This document shows, piece by piece, positions 1 through 11,329 of a stretch of DNA of 64,000 nucleotides (the stretch's first letter is position 1; each line of letters begins with the position of its first letter). The notes beneath the pieces were generated by a model. That model saw only the letters and a list, made by a program, of their open reading frames with translations. It was not told the origin of the DNA and ran no database searches. The stretch comes from Dysidea avara (lineage: Eukaryota; Porifera; Demospongiae; Dictyoceratida; Dysideidae). The DNA lies in the NCBI RefSeq assembly GCF_963678975.1, contig NC_089281.1:28107151-28171150 (forward strand), in the 5' to 3' direction. The position numbers and the translations under genes were made by a program.

Positions 1-1
1 G

Positions 2-547
2 TTTGGCAGTAAAGGTACTGCCAATGGCCTATTTAAATCTCCTTGTGGTCTAGTTATGTCTCAGTCTGAGCTGTTATTTGTGTGTGACAACGGCAATCAC
101 AGAATTCAAGTCTTTCAAAAGGAACAATTCTCTTACTGCTTTGGACAACGTGGCTCAAAACCTGGTGACTTGGATGACCCCAAAGATTTAACACTCGGCA
201 ATAATGAAGAGCAGTTGTTCATTACAGACCATCAAAACAACAGAGTCCAGGTGTTTACTATAAAAGGACGATTACTTAAAATATTTGGTGTCGGCTATAC
301 TGATGTTCCCTTCAAGTTGCAACATCCAACTGGAATACACTACACACCAGATGGGCACCTCTTGATTAGTTCCAGTGGCAATAACTGTGTGTTGGTGTTT
401 AAGGAAGATGGTAAGTTTATATCGGCCATCGAAGGTATCTACCAAGACAAGAAAAGATTTGTTTATCCCTGTGGAGTAGTGATGATGGATGATGGACGGA
501 TAGTAATAGCTGCTGGCTCTAATGGTGACAAACTTGTTGTGTTTTAA
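2..547 (+). CDS. TRIM-NHL protein, C-terminal NHL repeats (gene cut by window edge)
   Basis: The reading frame is open from base 2 to the TAA at 545-547, so the gene begins outside the window. The roughly 180 visible residues form the last NHL repeats of a beta-propeller, with characteristic stretches such as FVCDNGNHRIQVF, FITDHQNNRVQVF and GIHYTPDGHLLISS, ending in KLVVF. These align block for block with the C-termini of the complete genes at 9038, 16727 and 46395. In TRIM2/TRIM3/TRIM71-type proteins the NHL propeller binds protein or RNA targets for the RING ligase; that role is known for the family and inferred here. The RING and B-box part is not visible. No intron is needed in this part. 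Confidence 0.9.
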   Translation, partial: FGSKGTANGLFKSPCGLVMSQSELLFVCDNGNHRIQVFQKEQFSYCFGQRGSKPGDLDDPKDLTLGNNEEQLFITDHQNNRVQVFTIKGRLLKIFGVGYTDVPFKLQHPTGIHYTPDGHLLISSSGNNCVLVFKEDGKFISAIEGIYQDKKRFVYPCGVVMMDDGRIVIAAGSNGDKLVVF

Positions 548-2170
548 TAGTAGTCTTCCATAGTAACATTAGTTGTAGTGTAGAAACCATGGCTATTGCT
601 ATAGATTTTACTGTTATTAGTTTATTTTTAAAGTGAACGTTATAACTGTTAGTGGTAGCAGTTTAGGGTATTGTGTTATAAATAGCTAGACGGTAGAAGA
701 GGAACAGTGATGGCATCAGAATGACTATATAGTCCTTAATGGTGTTTGTCTGTGGTCTGTTTGAAAAGGTGTTTTTGATGTATTCTAATTGTTTATGTGA
801 TGACTGTGCAGAATGGGCCATTAAAAACATGGATATTATACCGTGATCATTGATAGCAAAATGAATGTGGAGTTAAGTAATTTTATAGTGTGTTGATGAG
901 TGTGTGCTGTGGCTATAGCAGTGCTATTAGGGCATCGTTGAGGAAGTGCAGAATGGAGTTGATATCTTTTCGATGAGGTTACCAAGAGCACATATTTTGT
1001 CCCCTAAAAGCAGGACACTTGCCCATAGTCCGTTCATATTAGTGTACACACATATTAGCTCCTGAAATCAGGACACCTTGATGACACTTGTCCATGGTCC
1101 CATGATGTCGACGCTATGTATACAAAGTTGTGCATGCACGTACATGGTTCTCCTAAAAGAATGGACTGCATGCATGGGCACCACAGCATGCAATGGTGAG
1201 ACCATCTTATCATTATAGGGACCTGTGAGAAAGCCCTCAAAAATTTGTCAGTACAGGGAGTTAAATAAAACCCTTTTATACTTATTTCCCTGATCAATAG
1301 TGATTCAATCCTCTGCAGTCTGCCATATAGGATCTGGAATTTCTTCTAAACATGCAACATCAACTTCTTGCCAGGAAAGGTAGGTCATTTTACAATTTGC
1401 ACTATTGAGTATCTTAAAGATCTAATTGACAGTTAATATTATTTGTACGCATCGCATAGCACACTTTATACATGTACATTTGCACAGTTCTGTGCAGTAC
1501 ATATAATTTAATTGAATCTTGGTCATTCCATATATGTTTTTTCATAATTATATCATATGTTGTTGTTTTTTTGAGATCTTAGCTCAGTTCACACTAAAAT
1601 GAGATACAATTAACTTCAGCAACAGTCAAAGTACATTATACAAGATGTGAGCAATAAAAAACTAGAGGACTCCAACAAAGACTTTGAGACAGATGGAAAG
1701 GTAGACACACAGTCAACCATATGGCGCACAATAAAATACTTTGTAGGAAAGGAAAGACTATAGGGCTGGCAATATGCACAGAAACTGATTCGATGGTATA
1801 TAGAATACTAAAGGTGGTCACAAATCAATAGCACTGATGTTACTACTTATAATAATGTGTCACAGACTAGATAAAACTAATTCAAGTGGAACAGCTTGGG
1901 ATGGGAGGCCATTCAAAAGAGCAGATCATCATTATTATTTGATATGTGGTGTGGTCAGGAAATAAAATGTCTGTATTCACTGGCTTTTCACAGGATAGCA
2001 TTCACAGAATTATATAAAGGCCAGGCAAAGTCAATTCACATAAAATTATCACCATGCTGCACCCACGCATGCATGGCATTCCACTGTTGCTCCAAATTTT
2101 TATAGCTATTATAATATACACATGTATTTTAATTAGCAGGGCCTGCCTAAAGCATAGGTGCTATAGTGAT
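548..2170. other. AT-rich intergenic DNA without a supported gene
   Basis: I see no long ORF and no clear transposon ends. Positions 1312-1377 resemble an exon (AG before, GTAGGT after, open for about 20 codons), but nothing next to it continues the frame, so it is not called. Confidence 0.4.
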
Positions 2171-3413
2171 TGTGTAATGATTGTTTGAAACTGTCAATAG
2201 TTGGTTGGTTGGTTGATGATGTCTAGTGGTAGTCCATCCATTCAGGTATTGTTCTTGAATATTCATAGTTGTTGTCTATTGATGTATGATAAGTGTAGAA
2301 ATATTTGGTCATGGTTAGATCTTGTACAGGTGACAATGTTATTAATTAAGTAGCTGTTAGGTATTTCAGTTATGTAGGTTGTGAATAATTGTTAATCTAG
2401 CACATTTTCTATGTAATTGGAGTGGAGGCCATTCTAGTGATGTTAGCATTTCAGTTATGCTATCTCGCACATTCCTTCTCCATGGTCAATTGATTACTAG
2501 CCGCTTTGTGTTTCTGTTATTTAGGTGGTATGGGTCCCAAATTACTGCGGCATAAACCAGTTTTAAGTGTGTGTGAGCAGTTTCCTAAGTTACACTGTAA
2601 GAATCCGATTAGTTTGGTTGCTTATTGCATACATGGTTAACTTGTGGGCCCCAAGAAAGATGGTGATCTGTTATTATTCCGATGCAAGAATGCTTTTCAA
2701 CAACTTTGAGGGGTTTGTTTTACATGTGATAAAGAAATGTCGTTTTATGGTGGTGTTTGGATAACTGAAGAATGCAGTGCTTGTTAACACTGAATTTCTG
2801 TTTCAGCCCAGGTATTTAGTGTATTTAAGTCTTGTTGCAGTAACTATTGGTCATTAGGAGAATTTATTGGATGATAGATAAGACAGTCATTGGCAAATAA
2901 GCGAACAGTGCTCTGAATTAAATCATTTATATTATAGTGTTGGCCCTAAAACTGTACTCTGAGGCACTCCTTCACATGATGAATTTGTGCCCTCAATGAC
3001 TAATCTGTTGTGTAGGAAAGATGTGATCCACCATAGAGTTCAGTTTCTGTCGTATTCCATAATAATCTACTTTCTTTACAAGCCTGGTGTGTGGAACTTT
3101 ATCAAATACGTAGGTCCAGAATTCCAATGTCAACTTGTAGCCTATTGTTTAATGCACAAGCAAACTCATCTATTGTTAGCAGTAGCTAGTTGTGATTCAC
3201 AAGAGCATCTAGTTCTAAATCCATATGGTTATATATACAATATATTGTTTGTTCCCAGGTGTTTCATAATCTGACTGACTAAAATATGTTTCAAGGTTTT
3301 CCAGACAATGACACTGGACAATAATTAGATGGATCATTTCTTTTGCCTTTCTTAAATATTGGAGTTACAAAATTAATGCAGACTTCCACTCCTGTGGTAT
3401 ATCACCAGTTTTA

Positions 3414-4174
3414 GGGAAATTGGAAACAGTGGAAATGAAAACCGGAAACGGAAAGTGGAAATGGAAAACGGAAATGGTCAAATTGTCATATAAATGTACC
3501 CTAGAGTAAAACCCTTGTTCAGTGGCCACCTCTTAAAGACCACCTTCTTATAAAGACTGTCTCTGTACAAAGACCACATTGTAATTAATTAGATCTCAGG
3601 GATGGCTTAGCACCACTTTGTGGTCACCTTTGATAAAGACCACCTCATTACATGGTAATAATTTATTTGGTAAGCTTCAAACATGTATTTCATGACTCAA
3701 ATCAATGTCATCTCTTTGTCTACACTTCATTTAAGTCATATACCATCATCACTTAGTTTGTACCAGCACAGATAATACTATGGTACCACAGTGTGTCATA
3801 CAAAAATATTCCATGCAAGTGAAATGTAGCTAGTACACTGCAACAACGAAGAGCCTAGTCTTTTTAGTTGTTTTTGATAAAGCGGTCTGACATATATAGG
3901 ATGTTTAGAACCTAGCTATTATTGCAATGTGAAGAGGTGGTCTTTGTAAAGAGGTGATCTTTATAAAAGGTGACCATGCATGAAGTGGTCAGTATGCCTT
4001 GGCCATCTTTGAGATCTAATTATAATGTGGTCTTTGTACAGAGGTGGTCTTTATAAGAAGGTGGTCTTTAAGAGGTGGCCACTAAACATGGGTTTACTCT
4101 AGGGTACATTTATATGTCATTTTCCATTTCCACTTTCCGTTTCCGGTTTCCATTTCCACTGTTTCCAACTACCC
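3414..4174. mobile_element. Non-autonomous DNA element with long terminal inverted repeats
   Basis: Both ends carry matching inverted arms of more than 200 bp. Each begins with GGG followed by TTGGAAACAGTGGAAATG, then GGAAAC-rich sequence, then the block TATAAATGTACCCTAGAG. Further in, both arms repeat words such as AAAGACCAC and its complement GTGGTCTTT. The element splits the reverse-transcriptase relic between its GPDNIPA and WKTLKH blocks, which proves insertion. No coding sequence is visible and no clear target duplication was found, so the superfamily is open. Confidence 0.75.
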
Positions 4175-5111
4175 AATTGTTTATAGCATGGTGTTAACTG
4201 ATCATTGCTTAAGTATTCGAGCTGGAATGTTGTCTGGCCCTCTCACTTTGTGTGGATCTATCTTAGAGAAGAGAGCAAAGACATTTATTGAGAATTTCAG
4301 CTTTACAGGTTGGTGTTGTTGTACCTATTCCATCAGAGGTTTGTATAGAAAACTAATTCTGGTGTGGTCACAGTTCTGAGACTTGATGAAGTTCCAAAAG
4401 GTTCCTTTCAGCTTACTTGTAATATTAAGAATGTTGGTATGGTACTTGTTATGTTGTAGTCAGATGGATCGGTACACTTGTTGTTGAATGTTCTGTGCCC
4501 AATCAGTAGAGTTCACTTTGCTTTACTGTATATTAGTCTTTAAGGTAAGGTGTCATCTATGGAAGTTTCTGATTACTGATTTAGAGATATGTATACAGGT
4601 GTCAACAGCTTGTAAGAGTTTCCATGTGTGATATAGTTCCAGTTTTCTTCGGCAGATCTTGAGTTGGTCGAAAATAGTCTGTTGAAATACTGCTTACTTT
4701 GTCATGGAAAGAGACCCAGTCTGTTCTTATAAAACAATGCATTTTCTTTCTTGGTTTGCTATCTATAAGGAATACAATTTAACAGATCAAATTATGGTCA
4801 CTTAAATCAGAGACAGTTTTAGATTGTCAAATATAGCTAGGAGATATAAAACATAGGTATAAAGTATTTTCACTTCTAGTGGGCTAAGTAATTATTTGCT
4901 CTAATAGAAAGTCTTGGGATAACGAAATTCTCTAATGCTGCTGGAAATAAGATTAAGTTAGAAGACTAATCAATTTCTGGACAGTTAAAATCACCCCCAA
5001 AAATAAGTACTGCATAAAGAAAACGTTAATTAGTTTGTTGACTTTGTTGGATACATTTATAGTTCCAAAATTGAATTGAATTTGATATTGGAGAATGAGG
5101 GGTGTACCCTC

Positions 5112-5748
5112 CAGATTCGGTAGTGAAACTGTAGGTGTAGAGGTCTGGGACGCAGCCCCTAGGCACTGACAGATTTTGAACATTACAATGCTTCAAAATT
5201 TCTTAGATTCATGATTCATGGGTAGTAGCTATAAGCTATTTTCAATACATGCTTGGTTCCCTATAAGTCGTAAATGTCAATGGCCGCATGGTCAGATATT
5301 GTAGTGGCCCAAATATGTATAGCTATCCAAATTCTTTGATTTAACATTTAACTTAAGATTTAACATATTCAAATATTTATATAACATTTTAAATACCAAT
5401 TGCAGTCTGTTATGAATGTTCTATTAGAGTAGTTAGACTGCTCTATTGAATACATCTGGTTGCTCTATTATAGTATCTCAATCTTTATTAAATTAAGGCA
5501 TATCAGGCTTTGTTCTCCCTTAATATACACCGCTTTTAAGATATACTGTAGCTACCCTGCCCTGTTCCCATTTACTCCATACATTTGTGCTACCAAACTA
5601 CCTTCTCACAGGTCCCTAGTGGGGATAGCATTTAATAAATAAAACTAAGACAGTTTGGTGTTCTTGCTGCAAACCCACAAGTTAAAATTTCAGAGGGGGT
5701 TTCCAGAACTCCAGGACCCCCCTCCCCCCCCCAAATATGTCCCTGGAC
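5112..5748. mobile_element. hAT-type non-autonomous insertion (ends approximate)
   Basis: The retrotransposon frame stops inside the endonuclease PPHS region near 5112 and resumes at about 5749 with the preceding residues, so the DNA between was inserted. Its interior carries inverted copies of the CTCTAATAGAGCAGTCA-type motif (5420-5480) and a GTCTGGG..GCAGCCCC stretch found in other hAT-like elements here. Exact termini and target duplication are not resolved. Confidence 0.55.
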
Positions 5749-6299
5749 AGTAAAAAGATCCTAAAATTATATTGGGGTGGTTCTATAGATGTAATTGTGC
5801 CCACACTACTTCACATGGAGAATCTATTAACACTTGCAATGGAACAATTTTGTCAACTAATATGAACAATCCTCCACCATGACTGTTTCACCAAGTAGGC
5901 TAAATCTCTCATTTTGATTTCCTTTGCTTCCTTTCTATTATTCTAAGAATGTAGAACTGTGATTGTATTTAGCAGTGAGCAAAGTTACATTCTGTGAAAA
6001 TGATGGTGACTTGATGCAAGAGGAAATTCTCTTCTTTAAGAGGATAAAAAGTCTCATGTAGTGCCATTGCATTTGTACCACGTGTTACTGTGTACCTTTG
6101 GAGTGCCATTATAGGGACAAAAATGACCACTGTATGTAAAAAAGTGAAAAATAAAATAGAGCAGCCTGACTCCAGCAAATTCATTCATAATATATAATGC
6201 TTAAATTAAAATTTGCTACGTACCTTTAATTTTATCAATGGTAACCTGATCACTACAAATAATACTCACTGAGACCTTGGCATTATCTTGTCTACCTGA

Positions 6300-6880
6300 C
6301 TGACCTCTCTTGGAGAAACCACTATGGTCACATTTCTGCTAAAGCTTACGGTCTACTTAGGCATGCTTTTTTCCATACCGCAAACATTCTGACCAAAAGT
6401 CCTAGCTTTTGTAAGGTCACAACTTCTTTACTGTTCCCCACTATGGCATCCCTACCAGCATCATGATATTACTTTACTTGAAAGAATATGACGCCGGCAA
6501 CTTTACGTCTGACTACAAGACACATCTTATAAATCTCAACTTAATTGTTGTAATACTTCAGTGACCTAGCTATATGACATTCTCAATCTATCAGAAAACC
6601 TTCAGAAAGCTTCAATGTCAGGAACTATGTCTTCTGTCAGCTCTCTACCAGATCATCTGCCAACAACAAACTAAAACATGTACTCTCATCTACTAACAAG
6701 CAAAACAGTTTTTACTTCCAACTCCTTAGATCTGAAACAATCTTTTATCAAAACATACCTGTCCTGAAGTCGTTTCTTTAAATCATTTTACAACCAACTT
6801 TACTATACTTCAGGCAACCCAAGCCTCCATTTTGTTTGTCCCTGTTGTCTCTGTTCAAAACATCCTCACACATCCAACTT
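6300..6880 (+). pseudogene. Non-LTR retrotransposon fragment, C-terminal ORF2 region
   Basis: The plus strand reads HISAKAYGLLRHAFF near 6335 and continues with pieces typical of the region after the reverse-transcriptase core, ending near 6840 in a cysteine-containing tail (FVCPCCLCSKHPHTSNF). Several stops and frame changes interrupt it. It points the opposite way to the relic at 2180-5930 and looks like a different family. It is inferred to be a 5'-truncated dead copy. Confidence 0.55.
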
Positions 6881-7079
6881 TAGCTAAATAATACTTGTAT
6901 TGAGTATGCAAGGAAGCAAGCATAATACAGTATATCTATAGTAGCTATAGGTGATAATTATAGTGTATATAGTTACTAACTTGTAATATAACAGGTGTTG
7001 GTACAAGACTACAAGTTATCTTTAAACTTTAAACTGCTCACTACCCGGCATGCACAACATAATCTTGTATTTATACAGA

Positions 7080-7220
7080 CTATATATATATATATATATA
7101 TATTGTAAAGCCTATATAATTTTTGATGCAATTAATAAATTGAAAGTTGATATAATAATAAGTAAATATTATAAGAATTTTTACATACAGTGGCATTTTG
7201 TCTGTGTGTGTGTGTGTGTG
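7080..7220. repeat. TA and GT microsatellites
   Basis: There is an uninterrupted TA run at about 7080-7102 and a GT run at about 7203-7220. Confidence 0.9.
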
Positions 7221-7504
7221 CTTTGTACTCTTCTTTTGCTCACAGGGCTCCACTGAAAATCAGTATTTGATTGCTGAGTGGACCCCATTACAATTACAAT
7301 TGTGTATTACTACTACTGAGCTAAATGGCACCCCAACTATGATGGAAAGCATTTTTCAGAGGTGATTCAGTTGTTAAATGACTAGTTTAGTTGACAGGTT
7401 ATAGTGCATTTCCGGTACTATCATTTTCGTTGTACATGCATGCATGTATGGCAGCCACGCCCCTTTGCTTATGTTTATCGCTAATCACATGAGCACATTT
7501 CAGC

Positions 7505-9041
7505 GCAATGACCTCTATCCGAAATGACGTCACGAAATAAAATGGCCGCCAATAGTAGAGGGACTTTAATATTTTCGAGTACAGGCGCCTATGGAGAAAA
7601 TTTTTTGATCGATCATATTTCTGCCGAGATAGAAGATACGGAGCTCTAACTATCAGGTATGGTTATAAATAATATAAGGATGAACTTACACTATAGTCGA
7701 AATCTACGATCAAAAAGCTTCCAAAAGACGCGTAAATGATTCATTCTAATGTCTTATAACCATACCTGTTGGCTGTAGCTCCGTATCTCTTTTCTTGGCT
7801 GAAATATGACCGATTATTATTATTATTATTATTATTACTAGGACCGCGTCACATACAACCAAGTACATACACCAACGTGACAGCCCCCCGGTGAGGCTAT
7901 TAGGTGGTGAATGCATTATCCCCAAATCAACTCAATATGTCACAGTAGTGACAGATATAACACAATAGTGGCATCGTAACTAAAGGCCACCAGTAGCTAA
8001 GTGCCAGTACATCATTGGTGTGGTAATGGCACAGTGATGTGTACAAAGTATATGTATACAAAACATACAGGAGAGAACTATACATTATTGCAGTATTGTA
8101 TGCAGCAATACATTATAGGCAACATCACCATGCAGATAAAAATTATTAGCCAATATACAGCAATGCATATCAACATCAACTAGAGCTAAGCAAGGTTCAT
8201 CAGTGATGTAGCAATGGCACAGTGATGGGTGAGTCTGACACACTATAGTTATGCATACACAACTTTCAGGAGATAGCTACACAATGCTGTAGGCGTATGC
8301 AAGCCAGATGAACCAGATAAAGGAAGACAGCCTAAGCCACTAGAGCCTAGTAGCTACGCCAGGTGAAGGCAAAAAAGATTAAGCACGTATTGAATTGCCT
8401 GACACCAACACAAAGAAAGTTCGCCATGCCAGCTGCACAAGACAAAATTGTTTACTTGTATTTTATATGTAACTGTAAGCTTATTGTAAAGAGCGTGGCA
8501 TATATCAGTTTAATGTTTTCTTGTATTGCTTATGTACGTGAATGAATCCACTGGCAGCTGGCATGGAGACTTGAGATGATACAAACATAAAAACTTACTT
8601 GTAATCTTCTTGTTTACACAAGTGGCTTCTGGCTCTCCTGCACGGGCATCACTAATCTTCTTCGCGCAATATGTAAGTAATTAAGCAAGGGTGTGGTACT
8701 GGGCGTTATATAGAATTACACGTATGGTCAAGTCATCAGCACAAACAGGAGCGACGATTATACGTTTGTGCCTTCATTCACAGGCGAATCTATCCCCGGT
8801 TAGTTCATGTCTCTAGGCCTCGTAGTTTTCTCAAACATTAATTATTAATTATTTATTTATTTAATTATTTATTTATTTATTTATGACGTAATTTTAACCG
8901 CGTTTCGTATTATTCTTAGTACTTGGTTGTATAATTATTAAATTTTTTTCTCCATAGGCGTCTGTACTCGAAAATATTAAAGCCCCCCTACCATTGGCGG
9001 CCATTTTATGTTTGTGACGTCATTTCGGATAGAGGTCATGG
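7505..9041. repeat. Inverted repeat duplicating the TRIM-NHL 5' flank
   Basis: The arm at about 7505-7608 is a near-identical reverse complement of 8942-9041. Shared blocks include GACCTCTATCCGAAATGACG, AAAATGGCCGCCAAT and TTTAATATTTTCGAGTACAG. The right arm is the immediate 5' flank of the TRIM-NHL gene and contains its ATG (9038-9040). In the left arm, read on the minus strand, the same triplet is ATT and no TRIM coding follows. The 1.3-kb spacer includes an (ATT)n run near 7818-7837, an (ATTT)n run near 8840-8884 and a second, shorter inverted repeat. The arrangement could be a foldback element or an inverted duplication that carried the promoter. Confidence 0.8.
7608..7815. repeat. Internal hairpin-forming inverted repeat
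   Basis: Positions 7608-7667 pair imperfectly with 7757-7815. Shared blocks are GATACGGAGCT and CAGGTATGGTTATAA, with an intervening loop of roughly 90 bases. It lies just inside the left arm of the larger inverted repeat. Confidence 0.7.
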
Positions 9042-11329
9042 CATCTGGTCGAGCCGAGTCGGGTCGAGCCGCATCTGGTGGTGTTGAGAATGAATCATGG
9101 CAACAGATCGAGGACGAAATAACTTGTTGTATCTGTGGAGATCTTTTTACTGATCCGAAGACCATCCCGTGTTTACACACGTTCTGTAAGCGATGTATTG
9201 AGAAGATTATGAAATCTAATAAGATGGCCGTTGTTTGTTGTCCGTTATGTCGTGCCCCTCTTTCACGAGACAAAGTACCAACTATTCCCACTAATTTTTT
9301 GATTAATCGTTTAGTGGAAATTTACAAGAAGAGACTAATAGCGACTCGAGAAGGTTCGGTGGAAACGAATTGTGATAATTGTGAGGTGAATGTAGCGATC
9401 ACGTGGTGTATAGAGTGTGATGGTAGTTTATGCCGCAATTGTAATGAAGCGCACAAGAAATTGAAATTGTCCAGGTGGCACAAAACTGTTTCCATTAAAG
9501 CATTTTTTCAAGATCCCAAACTAACCCTATCGACACTTGAAAAGGCAGAATTTTGCAAGATCCACACCAAGCAAACACTAGACCTGTTTTGCAAGACTTG
9601 TTGCAGTTTGATATGTCGAGACTGCACCTTGAAGGATCATCCTCGTGAAAAGCATGATTTTGATTTCATTGAAAATGTGGTAGGTAAAGAAAGAGAGAAG
9701 ACAAAACATGCTACAGCGTTACTGAAACAGTTGTTAGAACAAATGAGAAATGGAATAAAGAATATTGAACATTGTGAGAAACAAGTTGACATGGAGACTG
9801 CAGCGAATATTAAGAAGATACGAGCTACATATGGTGAGGTGTACAAGTTGTTGAAGAAACAAGAAGAAGAAACAGTAGAAAAGGTACTAACAATGAAGAC
9901 TTCATTTAAAAAGAGACTTGCCTTACAAAAAGAAAGTGGTCATTTGATTGAAGGCCATTTGGTAAGCTGTGACGAGTTTTGTAAAAAGATTATGACAGCC
10001 AACAGAACAAGGCAGTTACTGATGTACAATAAATGGATTGTGGGTAGAGTTGAAGAACTAAAGAAGCAAGTGGAATACACTAGTCGTGATCCAGAATGTA
10101 AAGCAAACAACATGATTGTTAACTATCGTAAACCAGTTGAGATTGTTAATGATTCACTTTGCGACGTGTTCTGTATGCCTATTTGTAGTTGTTCCCAGTA
10201 TGGTCAGATAATCAGGCCAGATCAAATTAAAGTTATTATCTTGCTAGAAGATATTGTTGAATCTCCTGTAGTGAACCAATCAAAAGATCTAGAAATTTGT
10301 GCCAACAAGGAGAGAGGGTTTATACATAATACACATATTGAAGAAGGGCCAAAAGGACAGTACCATATATGGTATAATCGGAAAAGAAATGAAGAACATT
10401 CCTTAACAGTTTACTGGAAAGGATTTGCACTAAATCATGAAAAAATTAGGGTTTCAATGAATATCCGAGACTATGCTACCATCAAGCAGGAGGTGAAGGT
10501 CATTAAAAAAGCTGATTACAAGAGCCTCGAAGATCCCTATGTGTTAGCAAAAGGACCTAACAGTGAGCTTATTGTTCGGAACGATTCTAAGAATCAATTA
10601 GCAGTATTTGATAAACACTTTCAGTTTTCACATGTTATTGGCGGGGTGAATAGTACTGGACATAGAAAGTTCCATAGTGTCGATATCACTGGAATAGCAG
10701 TAGACAAGAAGGGATACGTGTTTGTTGCAGCTTGTGAGTTGGGCTGCATCCAAAAGTTCAAACTAAGTGGAGAATTTATTGCTCAGTTTGGCAGTAAAGG
10801 TACTGCTGATGGCCAATTAAAGTGGCCTTGTGGTCTAGTCGTGTCTCAGTCAGAGATGTTATTTGTGTGTGACAATGGCAACCACAGAATTCAAGTTTTT
10901 GAAAATGAACGATTCTCTTACCGCTTTGGACAGTGTGGCTTAAAAAGTGGTACCTTCAATGAACCTAAAGATCTAACACTCAACAATAATGAAGATCAGT
11001 TGTTCGTTACAGATCATAAAAATAGTCGAGTACAGGTATTTACTATAACAGGACAATTCCTCAAAATATTTGGTGATTTCACTGGTGTCCCCTTCAAGTT
11101 GCAACATCCAATCGGGATACACTACACACCAGATGGACACCTCTTGATTAGCTCCTGTGACACAAACTGTGTGCTGGTGTTTAAAGAAGACGGGAAGTTT
11201 ATATCGGCCATTGAAGGTACCTACCAAGGCAAGGAAAGGTTTTGTCATCCTTGTGGAGTAGTGATGATGGATAATGGAGAGATAATAATAGCTGCTGGCT
11301 CAGATGGTAACAAACTTGTAGTATTTTAG
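9038..11329 (+). CDS. TRIM-NHL protein (RING, two B-boxes, coiled coil, filamin-like, NHL)
   Basis: This is an intronless gene of about 763 codons. I start it at the ATG at 9038 because the following MASG matches the start of the paralogue at 16727; an in-frame ATG at 9008 would add ten residues of 5' flank. Residues 30-71 form a C3HC4 RING (CCIC, PCLHTFCKRC, CCPLC). Residues 111-150 form a first B-box and 170-212 a second (CKIH..CKTC..CRDC). A glutamate- and lysine-rich coiled coil spans about 213-345, a filamin-like domain about 392-475, and six NHL repeats fill 497-763, ending KLVVF. RING TRIMs of this class are E3 ubiquitin ligases, and their NHL propeller recruits protein or RNA targets; this is inferred here. 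All key zinc ligands are present. The gene body and 3' flank recur as a broken copy at 22611. Confidence 0.95.
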   Translation: MASGRAESGRAASGGVENESWQQIEDEITCCICGDLFTDPKTIPCLHTFCKRCIEKIMKSNKMAVVCCPLCRAPLSRDKVPTIPTNFLINRLVEIYKKRLIATREGSVETNCDNCEVNVAITWCIECDGSLCRNCNEAHKKLKLSRWHKTVSIKAFFQDPKLTLSTLEKAEFCKIHTKQTLDLFCKTCCSLICRDCTLKDHPREKHDFDFIENVVGKEREKTKHATALLKQLLEQMRNGIKNIEHCEKQVDMETAANIKKIRATYGEVYKLLKKQEEETVEKVLTMKTSFKKRLALQKESGHLIEGHLVSCDEFCKKIMTANRTRQLLMYNKWIVGRVEELKKQVEYTSRDPECKANNMIVNYRKPVEIVNDSLCDVFCMPICSCSQYGQIIRPDQIKVIILLEDIVESPVVNQSKDLEICANKERGFIHNTHIEEGPKGQYHIWYNRKRNEEHSLTVYWKGFALNHEKIRVSMNIRDYATIKQEVKVIKKADYKSLEDPYVLAKGPNSELIVRNDSKNQLAVFDKHFQFSHVIGGVNSTGHRKFHSVDITGIAVDKKGYVFVAACELGCIQKFKLSGEFIAQFGSKGTADGQLKWPCGLVVSQSEMLFVCDNGNHRIQVFENERFSYRFGQCGLKSGTFNEPKDLTLNNNEDQLFVTDHKNSRVQVFTITGQFLKIFGDFTGVPFKLQHPIGIHYTPDGHLLISSCDTNCVLVFKEDGKFISAIEGTYQGKERFCHPCGVVMMDNGEIIIAAGSDGNKLVVF

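Larger units (their letters stand above)
2180..5930 (-). pseudogene. Decayed CR1/L2-type non-LTR retrotransposon (endonuclease + reverse transcriptase)
   Basis: Read on the minus strand, this stretch holds scattered pieces of a retrotransposon ORF2 in the correct order. From N to C they are an endonuclease piece with EVVWAQLH near 5800, GGDFNCPEID near 4990-5010, GPDNIPARILKQ near 4200-4240, WKTLKHILVSQIMKHL near 3265-3315, GVPQSTVLGP near 2945-2970, and AAVIWDPYH near 2500. The same blocks occur in the open element at 34008-36914 (for example VSQIMKHL and AIWDPYH), so the two are related. Stops and frameshifts are frequent, so it is dead. It is interrupted by two DNA elements (3414-4174 and about 5112-5748), so it predates both. 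The outer limits are approximate. Confidence 0.75.

Noticed and set aside
1312-1377. Exon-like stretch bounded by AG and GTAGGT
   Set aside because: It is isolated, about 20 codons long, with no partner exon in phase nearby.
4896-4912. CTCTAATAGAAAGTC resembling the dispersed motif
   Set aside because: It lies in retrotransposon-derived sequence, lacks the conserved flanks and the AGCAGTCA end, and is probably chance.
9008-9037. Upstream in-frame ATG for the first complete TRIM-NHL gene
   Set aside because: It would add ten residues encoded by the duplicated 5' flank; the paralogue at 16727 begins at the MASG that corresponds to 9038.
8977-9291. Minus-strand open frame overlapping the RING region (a similar one lies at 16708-17079)
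   Set aside because: It is the antisense shadow of the conserved RING coding sequence, which explains its presence in both paralogues.
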